Positions 7,255 through 11,424 of a stretch of 11,424 bases of DNA are shown here, piece after piece. Under the pieces are notes generated by a model, which saw only the letters and a list, made by a program, of their open reading frames with translations, had not been told where the DNA came from and searched no databases. Numbering within the stretch: the first letter of the stretch is position 1; each line of letters begins with the position of its first letter. The DNA lies in NCBI GenBank assembly GCA_025924845.1, contig JAICHN010000124.1, positions 1-11,424 of the forward strand, written 5' to 3'. The DNA comes from Chloroflexota bacterium (GTDB lineage: Bacteria; Chloroflexota; UBA5177; JANWHV01). A program made the position numbers and the translations under genes.

Positions 7255-7260
7255 TTGACC
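7249..7260. promoter_or_regulatory. Perfect 12-bp palindrome, likely TetR operator
   Basis: GGTCAATTGACC is fully self-complementary and covers the -35 hexamer of the tetR promoter. A further TGACC (7261-7265) directly follows the last TGACC, extending the half-site as a tandem repeat. Position and symmetry suit binding by a dimeric regulator that blocks RNA polymerase. That the binder is the adjacent TetR protein is inferred. Confidence 0.6.
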
Positions 7261-7270
7261 TGACCATGCC

Positions 7271-8071
7271 TCACGGCAAGAGTAATACCTGCGGTACGTC
7301 TCGGGTCGGGTGCCGTGTGACGGCGACGCGGGCGCCGAAGGCCCGCCCGATTACATCCTCGGTGATCACCGTCGCCGGCGCCCCACGCGCCACCAGCGTG
7401 CCGGCGTGCAGGACGGCCAGTTGGTCGAAGTAGAGCGCGGCCAGGTTGATATCGTGCAGGGCCGCCAGCACGGTAAGTCCTCGCTCGGCGCGAAGGCGGC
7501 GCACCAGGCCGAGGAAGGCGGTCTGGTGCGCCAGATCGAGGTGGGTGGTCGGCTCGTCGAGCAGCAGCACGCGCGGATCCTGAGCCAGAGCCATGGCCAG
7601 GGCCACGCGTTGCTGTTCGCCGCCGCTCAATTGGTGAAAGGGTCGATCCGCCAATGAACCGAGGTCGGTGGCCGTGAGGGCGGCATCCACCGCCCGCCGA
7701 TCCTCAATGGAGGATGTGGCCAGGAACCGGGCATAGGGCGCCCGGCCCATCTCCACCACCTCACGTACCGAAAAGGGAAACGGCATCCGCAATTCCTGCG
7801 ACACCACGGCCAGGAGCCGTGCCCGCGTGCGACGCTCCACCGCGGCGAGAGGCATGCCATTCAGGAGTACCGTACCTTCAAGCGGAGCCAGCGCTCCCGC
7901 CAGGCAACGCAGCAACGTGGACTTCCCACTGCCGTTCCGCCCCAGCAAGGCCGTCATTTGGCCGGGCGCAAGGGCTACGTCTATCCCATGGACGACGGCG
8001 CGGCCGGCATAGCCGCAAGCCACGCCGCGCGCCTCCAGCAAGGCCTGTTCCGACGTGCCGCTAAAATCCAT
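7271..8071 (-). CDS. btuD: Cobalamin ABC importer ATP-binding protein
   Basis: Cytoplasmic ATPase powering vitamin B12 import with BtuC and BtuF. The 266 residues carry a complete nucleotide-binding domain: Walker A GRNGSGKST (44-52), Q-loop Gln92 (VVSQELRMPF), signature LSGGEQQR (148-155), Walker B VLLLDEP (168-174) with catalytic Glu173, D-loop THLDL, and switch His206 (AALHDIN). The sequence is of the FepC/FhuC/BtuD class, so by itself it could serve a siderophore or haem importer; the upstream cobalamin riboswitch and operon position decide the name. The ATG at 8071 lies inside the end of btuC (11-bp overlap), indicating translational coupling. It is the last gene of the operon; no clear hairpin follows its stop, and the tetR promoter begins about 17 bp later. 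Confidence 0.9.
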   Translation of the reverse strand: MDFSGTSEQALLEARGVACGYAGRAVVHGIDVALAPGQMTALLGRNGSGKSTLLRCLAGALAPLEGTVLLNGMPLAAVERRTRARLLAVVSQELRMPFPFSVREVVEMGRAPYARFLATSSIEDRRAVDAALTATDLGSLADRPFHQLSGGEQQRVALAMALAQDPRVLLLDEPTTHLDLAHQTAFLGLVRRLRAERGLTVLAALHDINLAALYFDQLAVLHAGTLVARGAPATVITEDVIGRAFGARVAVTRHPTRDVPQVLLLP

Positions 8072-9146
8072 ATTCTCCCTTCTTGCGGCGCAAGAGAACC
8101 AGAAACCAGGGTGCGCCGACCAGGGCGGTGACCAATCCCACCGGGAGTTCTTGCGGAGCGAGCACCATGCGGGCCAGAATGTCGGCGACGGTCAGAAAGA
8201 TGGCCCCCAGCAACATGGAGGCGGGGAGCAGCAGCCTATGGTTCGCGCCAAAGAGCATGCGGGCGATGTGCGGCACGAGCAAGCCCACGAAGGCGATCAG
8301 GCCGGCCAGCGCCACCGAGACGCTGGTCAAGAGCGAGCCGAGAATAAGAATGAGCAGACGACGGCGCGCCACGTGCATCCCCAGGTAATGGGCCTGTTCG
8401 TCGCCCAGCAGCAGGACATTGAGGTCGCCCGCCAGCGCGACGAGGCCCAGGATGCCAATGGCGAGCAGCGGCAGCGACGCGGCCAGTTGCGATGTCGTAT
8501 TCTGGTCCAGGTTGCCCAGCAGCCAGATGTACATCTGGCGCAATTGGTCACTGAGCGACTCGATCAGCGCCGCCCCGGCATTCATGGCGGCGCTGACCGC
8601 GAACCCGGCCAGAAGCAGGGTGGTGCTGGGTAGGCGGTTGCCTACCCTCGCCAGCGAGTAGACCAGGAGCATTGCCCCCAGCGCCCCGCCAAAGGCGGCT
8701 ATGGAGACCAGGCTGAAACCCAGCCATGCCGCCTGAATCGGCAGGGCGAGGGCCAGAATGGCGCCCATACTTGCTCCGGCCGCCGTGCCGACAATTCCCG
8801 GATCGGCCAGCGGATTGCGAAAGAGCGCCTGAAACGCCGTCCCCGCCGTGGCCAGGGCCGCCCCGACCAGAATAGCACTCAGTAGGCGGGGAAAGCGGAC
8901 CAGCGTGACGATCGTCAGGTCCACGTCGGACCACGTGCGCGCGGGATGAACCGGCAGCCATTGGAGGGCCATCCCCGCCACGGATCCCGGCGCGATGTAT
9001 TCGGGTCCCAGATCCAATGAGAGGGCGGAAACCGCGATTAGGGTGAGGGTCAGGCCGGTCAGGATGAGGAACGGGCGGCACGCGGCATGGGGTCGTGCTC
9101 GCAGCACCACCGCCGAACCGGCCGCCGCCCGCGCCCCGATCGTCAC
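8061..9146 (-). CDS. btuC: Cobalamin ABC importer permease (FecCD/BtuC family)
   Basis: Integral membrane subunit forming the B12 translocation path as a homodimer. The 361 residues show a short polar N-terminus, then many hydrophobic helices; about ten are expected in this family. Diagnostic FecCD segments are LVRFPRLLSAILVGAALATAG, then FRNPLADPGIVGTAAGAS, and near the end GLIAFVGLLVPHIAR followed by RMVLAPQELPVGLVTALVGAP, which includes the coupling helix that contacts the ATPase. The start is GTG at 9146: its GTGA overlaps the stop of btuF by 4 nt, with GGGG 7 nt upstream. It overlaps btuD by 11 bp downstream. As with btuD, family membership is clear, while the cobalamin substrate rests on the riboswitch. 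Confidence 0.92.
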   Translation of the reverse strand: MTIGARAAAGSAVVLRARPHAACRPFLILTGLTLTLIAVSALSLDLGPEYIAPGSVAGMALQWLPVHPARTWSDVDLTIVTLVRFPRLLSAILVGAALATAGTAFQALFRNPLADPGIVGTAAGASMGAILALALPIQAAWLGFSLVSIAAFGGALGAMLLVYSLARVGNRLPSTTLLLAGFAVSAAMNAGAALIESLSDQLRQMYIWLLGNLDQNTTSQLAASLPLLAIGILGLVALAGDLNVLLLGDEQAHYLGMHVARRRLLILILGSLLTSVSVALAGLIAFVGLLVPHIARMLFGANHRLLLPASMLLGAIFLTVADILARMVLAPQELPVGLVTALVGAPWFLVLLRRKKGEYGF

Positions 9147-10045
9147 CGAAACACCCCAGGATGGAGGATTTTGGCGATCCGTTCCAGCCCATCGACGATG
9201 CGCGGGCCGGGCCGGCTGGCCAGGTTGTCGTCAAACGCATAGATCCGGTGATGCTGTACGGCGCTCACCGCGCTCCAGCCCGGCCGGGCCGCTACGCTTG
9301 CCGCGGTGGTGCCGTAGGCGGCATCGCCGAGCAGAATGACTTGCGGATTATCGGCCAGCAGCGCTTCGGTGGATAGCTGCGGATAGGGATTGGCGATGGA
9401 CCCGGCTACATTCTTGCCGCCCGCCATGGTGATCAGCGAATCCATGAAACTGCCATGGCCAACCGTATAGAGCGTCTTGTCCAGCTCATAGAACACGGTT
9501 GGGCGCGAGTGAAGGGGGGCGACAGCGCGGGTCACGGCGTTAATCCGCCGTTGGAGTCCGGTCACCTCCCGTGCAGCGACCTTCGGCACTCCCGCCGCGG
9601 CGCCTACCAGAGATATATCATGGAGGATGCCGGGAATGTCGGTTGGGTTGGTCACGAGCACCTTCAGATGTAGAGCACGCAGCTTGTTCACGGTGGATTG
9701 GGGCACGATGGCGGCCGAGATCAGCAGGTCAGGTTTTAGAGCCAGGATCTTCTCCAGAACCGGGCCGTTTAGCGTGTAGACGACGGGCAATTTGAGCGCG
9801 GCCTTGGGGTAGTTGCTTAATACGCTTACCCCTACGACCTCCTTGCCGAGACCAAGTGAGAAGAGGATCTCGGTCACGTTGGGGGCGAGGGCAATGATCC
9901 GTTTGGGCGGTACGGCAAAGGTGAGGGTCGTGTGCTGGTCGTCCACCACGATAATAGGGGCGTGGACGGCGCGAGCATGGGCGGGCGTAACGACGAGGCC
10001 GAGGACCAGCATGAGGAGGACGAGGCCGGAAGGGATCCGTTTCAT
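9143..10045 (-). CDS. btuF: Cobalamin-binding protein of the ABC importer
   Basis: Extracytoplasmic binding protein that delivers vitamin B12 to BtuC. The 300 residues start with a signal peptide (MKR then a Leu/Val core) with a likely type-I site after AHA at residue 24. The mature part has the class III binding-protein layout: RIIALAPNVTEILFSLG, VVGVSVLSNYP, LEKILALKPDLLIS, a helical backbone linker, then GSFMDSLITMAGGKNV and LSTEALLADNPQVILLG. Glu59 (TEILF) and the Glu of STEALL match the two acidic residues that dock on BtuC arginines in the E. coli system. The ATG at 10045 follows GGAG at a 9-nt spacing; the longer frame from 10159 lacks a leading signal and is rejected. There is no lipobox cysteine. 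It is the first gene after the riboswitch and terminator. Confidence 0.92.
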   Translation of the reverse strand: MKRIPSGLVLLMLVLGLVVTPAHARAVHAPIIVVDDQHTTLTFAVPPKRIIALAPNVTEILFSLGLGKEVVGVSVLSNYPKAALKLPVVYTLNGPVLEKILALKPDLLISAAIVPQSTVNKLRALHLKVLVTNPTDIPGILHDISLVGAAAGVPKVAAREVTGLQRRINAVTRAVAPLHSRPTVFYELDKTLYTVGHGSFMDSLITMAGGKNVAGSIANPYPQLSTEALLADNPQVILLGDAAYGTTAASVAARPGWSAVSAVQHHRIYAFDDNLASRPGPRIVDGLERIAKILHPGVFR

Positions 10046-10164
10046 ATTGCGTATCTCCAGGCGCCTAAAGGCAAGCTGATACCGTTCAAAAAGGGGACAC
10101 GGTGGACAAGTGCGTGGCAGGACAGGCAACGTGGAACGGGGTGGCGGACGCGGCGCCACACACG

Positions 10165-10197
10165 AAAAAGCCCCAGGGTCCGGAAGGACCAGGGGGC
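10165..10197 (-). terminator. Intrinsic terminator in the btu leader (riboswitch expression platform)
   Basis: Read on the minus strand, GCCCCCTGGTCC and GGACCCTGGGGC form a GC-rich stem (two 5-bp helices around a 2x2 mismatch) with loop TTCC, immediately followed by TTTTT. It lies between the riboswitch and btuF, 119 nt before the start codon. B12 binding would be expected to favour this stem and stop transcription. An AGGGGC stretch at 10229-10234 (minus strand) could pair with the CCCCCT of the 5' arm as an antiterminator; this pairing is inferred. Confidence 0.85.
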
Positions 10198-10256
10198 GGC
10201 GCTTACGATCCGATACCCATGGCGAGCGGCCCCTTTCTACCGAAGGTGCTCTACAA

Positions 10257-10378
10257 GCCTGGGGGCCGGTTTTCTGACTTCTGGCCGTTATAGCCAGTTA
10301 CAGTAGCGGGACTGTGCCGGTCTTACACCGAACTTGCCCATTTAAGCCGCGTCAGCTTACGACGCGGCACCCCGAGGC
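10257..10378 (-). ncRNA. Cobalamin (vitamin B12) riboswitch
   Basis: On the minus strand the conserved order of the family is present: GGTGCC (10371-10366), then a strong GCCGCGTC/GACGCGGC hairpin, TTAAATGGGCAAG, CGGTGTAAGACCGG, GTCCCGCTACTGTAA (ending near 10297), a CTGGC/GCCAG hairpin, and the B12 box AGTCAGAAAACCGGCC (10279-10264), which departs from AGYCAGGAWACCNGCC at one position. A closing P1 helix pairs GCCT(C)GGGG (10378-10370) with CCCCAGGC (10264-10257). At about 122 nt it is a compact version. It precedes a terminator and btuFCD, so it should shut off B12 import when cobalamin is abundant. Confidence 0.93.
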
Positions 10379-10406
10379 GGTCAACGTGCTGCACTTGTCT
10401 ACACCG

Positions 10407-10412
10407 AGTATA
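10407..10412 (-). promoter_or_regulatory. Candidate -10 element of the btu operon
   Basis: TATACT on the minus strand would place the transcription start near 10400, about 22 nt before the first riboswitch helix, which is a sensible distance. No good -35 lies 17 bp upstream. A second TATACT at 10444-10439, also without a good -35, is an alternative. Both are hexamer matches only. Confidence 0.35.
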
Positions 10413-10568
10413 CACATGATCTCGGCTCCCGCGCTCTCAGTATATCTTCTTACTCCGCCAGGGATAGCCAAATCTCGTCGGTACTTGGGGTACACAGGTG
10501 CCTCACGGTCTCCTCAATCCGCGGCACTGTCAGGTGCGTTCACGGCGCCTGTGACGCCAAGGAGCGGT

Positions 10569-10593
10569 CGTGGTCGGTGGCCCTGTGACCACG
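10569..10593 (-). terminator. Hairpin downstream of the exporter operon, weak terminator candidate
   Basis: A perfect 7-bp stem (CGTGGTC with GACCACG) with an 11-nt loop lies about 22 bp past the permease stop. It lacks the T tract of an intrinsic terminator, so it may only slow or protect the transcript end, or be unrelated. Confidence 0.25.
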
Positions 10594-10614
10594 GGTGGCC
10601 GACGTCCTGATATT

Positions 10615-11376
10615 TCAGGCTATTTTGCGCCGGTAGGCCACCATGGCGAGCGCAGAGGCGATGAGGAGGATGCCGAAGCACCAGGCGAGGGCGATCCAGA
10701 TGTCATTGCCGACCGACTGCTGCTCAAACAGGGCTCTGATCGTGTTGACGATCGAGGTGACCGGCTGGTTCTCCGCGAAGGCACGCACGGGACCCGGCAT
10801 CGTGGCAGTGGGCACGAATGCCGAGCTGACGAACGGTAGGAAGACGAGCGGGTACGAGAAGGCGACCGCCCCGTCCGTGGATTTCGCCGACAATCCGGCG
10901 ATCACGGCGATCCAGGTCAGCGCGAACGTGAACAGCACGAGGATGCCGGCCACGGCCAGCCACGCCGGCAATCCTGCCGACGAGCGGAAGCCCATGAGGA
11001 GTGCCGTCAGGACGATCACTACCACGGAGATCGCATTGGATACCAGCGAGGTCAGAACATGTCCCCACAGCACGGACGAGCGGGCGATCGGCATCGAGTG
11101 GAACCGCTCGAAGATGCCGCTTTGCAGGTCGTTGAACAGACGGAAGGCGGTATAGGAGATACCGCTGGCGATCGCGATGAGCAGGATGCCGGGAAGCAGA
11201 TAGTTCACATAGCGGTCGGTGCCTGCTTGGATGGCGCCCCCGAACACGTAGACGAACAGGAGCATGAAGGCGATCGGCATGATCGTCACCGTGACGATAG
11301 TGTCCATGCTGCGCGTGACGTGCCGCAGCGAACGCCCGAGCATCACGCCTGTGTCGCTGAAGAAATCCGTGTTCAT
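10615..11376 (-). CDS. ABC-2 type transporter permease, DrrB-like
   Basis: Membrane subunit of an ABC exporter, probably for a hydrophobic drug, lipid or polyketide-like compound. The 253 residues have a soluble N-terminal amphipathic stretch (LGRSLRHVTRSMDTIVTVTIMP in two adjoining parts) and about six hydrophobic helices, the ABC-2 layout. Family-typical features include the YLLPGILL segment, the ERFHSMPIARSSVLWG loop, and the end region ENQPVTSIVNTIRAL then GNDIWIALAWCFGI, which closely resemble daunorubicin-resistance DrrB proteins. The ATG at 11376 follows GGAG at 5 nt and overlaps the stop of the upstream ATPase gene (ATGA). Length matches the family, so the gene appears whole. The exported substrate cannot be inferred here. 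Confidence 0.9.
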   Translation of the reverse strand: MNTDFFSDTGVMLGRSLRHVTRSMDTIVTVTIMPIAFMLLFVYVFGGAIQAGTDRYVNYLLPGILLIAIASGISYTAFRLFNDLQSGIFERFHSMPIARSSVLWGHVLTSLVSNAISVVVIVLTALLMGFRSSAGLPAWLAVAGILVLFTFALTWIAVIAGLSAKSTDGAVAFSYPLVFLPFVSSAFVPTATMPGPVRAFAENQPVTSIVNTIRALFEQQSVGNDIWIALAWCFGILLIASALAMVAYRRKIA

Positions 11377-11424
11377 CGTTGCTCCTTCTTGTCGCTTCCG
11401 ACGATCGCCAGGAAGATCTCCTCA
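11373..11424 (-). CDS. ABC exporter ATP-binding protein, C-terminal end only
   Basis: Only the last 16 complete codons and the stop are in the window: EEIFLAIVGSDKKEQR. The (L)E-(D/E)-(V/I)-F-L-A pattern is the usual C-terminus of DrrA-type ATPases, where LEDVFL precedes a short charged tail. The TGA overlaps the ATG of the permease gene by 4 nt (ATGA), the normal arrangement for such pairs. None of the nucleotide-binding motifs are visible, so the call rests on this short tail and the partner gene. Confidence 0.75.
   Translation of the reverse strand, partial: EEIFLAIVGSDKKEQR

Larger units (their letters stand above)
10379..10614. other. Intergenic region between ABC-2 exporter and btu riboswitch
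   Basis: No gene is supported in these 236 bp. Contents are the two candidate TATACT elements for the btu transcript, an imperfect direct repeat (CAGGTGCCTCACGG at 10495-10508 and CAGGTGCGTTCACGG at 10531-10545), a 7-bp hairpin CGTGGTC/GACCACG (10569-10593), and a small CCTGA/TCAGG hairpin (10605-10618) overlapping the stop of the exporter gene. The hairpins might end the exporter transcript, but neither is followed by a T run. Confidence 0.5.

Noticed and set aside
8055..8633. 192-codon plus-strand frame opposite btuC
   Set aside because: Antisense to clear FecCD permease sequence; its Gln/His-rich product is a codon-bias shadow of membrane helices.
10046..10159. Longer start for btuF at 10159
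   Set aside because: It would begin just after the terminator T tract and add 38 Pro/Arg-rich residues before a normal signal peptide; the ATG at 10045 has a proper ribosome site.
10314..10610. 98-codon plus-strand frame over the riboswitch region
   Set aside because: It covers the antisense of the riboswitch and its promoter region and has no recognisable protein features.

Overview
This GC-rich bacterial window is densely coding. It holds eight complete genes and two that run off the ends, in four transcription blocks. No rRNA, tRNA, mobile element or CRISPR array is visible. Taxonomy is a guess. The zinc-ribbon/Hanks-kinase fusion and the lack of a TonB-type receptor beside the B12 importer would suit Chloroflexota or a similar high-GC lineage. 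However, no marker gene is present, and the cobalamin-binding protein lacks a lipobox, which would suit a diderm.

Left block (minus strand, 2667 to 1): a membrane-anchored Ser/Thr protein kinase is followed after one codon, in the same reading frame, by proB (glutamate 5-kinase, TTG start). The proB C-terminus lies outside the window. A 275-bp divergent region separates the kinase from the next block.

Central block (plus strand, 2943 to 6534): a NodB-type polysaccharide deacetylase, a 3-hydroxybutyryl-CoA dehydrogenase and an AMP-forming acyl-CoA synthetase, 19 and 57 nt apart. The last two fit fatty-acid or short-chain acyl-CoA metabolism; the deacetylase is a cell-envelope enzyme and an odd partner. 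A convergent TetR-family regulator overlaps the end of the synthetase gene by 8 bp. It has its own near-perfect promoter (TTGACC, 17-bp spacer, TATAAT) with a perfect 12-bp palindrome over the -35 box, so it is probably autoregulated.

Right block (minus strand, 10378 to 7271): a cobalamin riboswitch with an intrinsic terminator precedes btuF-btuC-btuD, a vitamin B12 ABC importer whose genes overlap by 4 and 11 bp. The riboswitch is what makes the substrate call firm, because the proteins alone could also be siderophore or haem importers.

Far right (minus strand, 11424 to 10615): the last codons of an ABC ATPase overlap an ABC-2 (DrrB-like) permease by ATGA, forming a drug/lipid exporter module. 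A 236-bp stretch between this module and the riboswitch holds the likely btu promoter, a hairpin and a short direct repeat.

Nothing here is clearly a new system. The most notable points are the kinase architecture and its in-frame junction with proB, the compact riboswitch/terminator, and the TetR operator layout.
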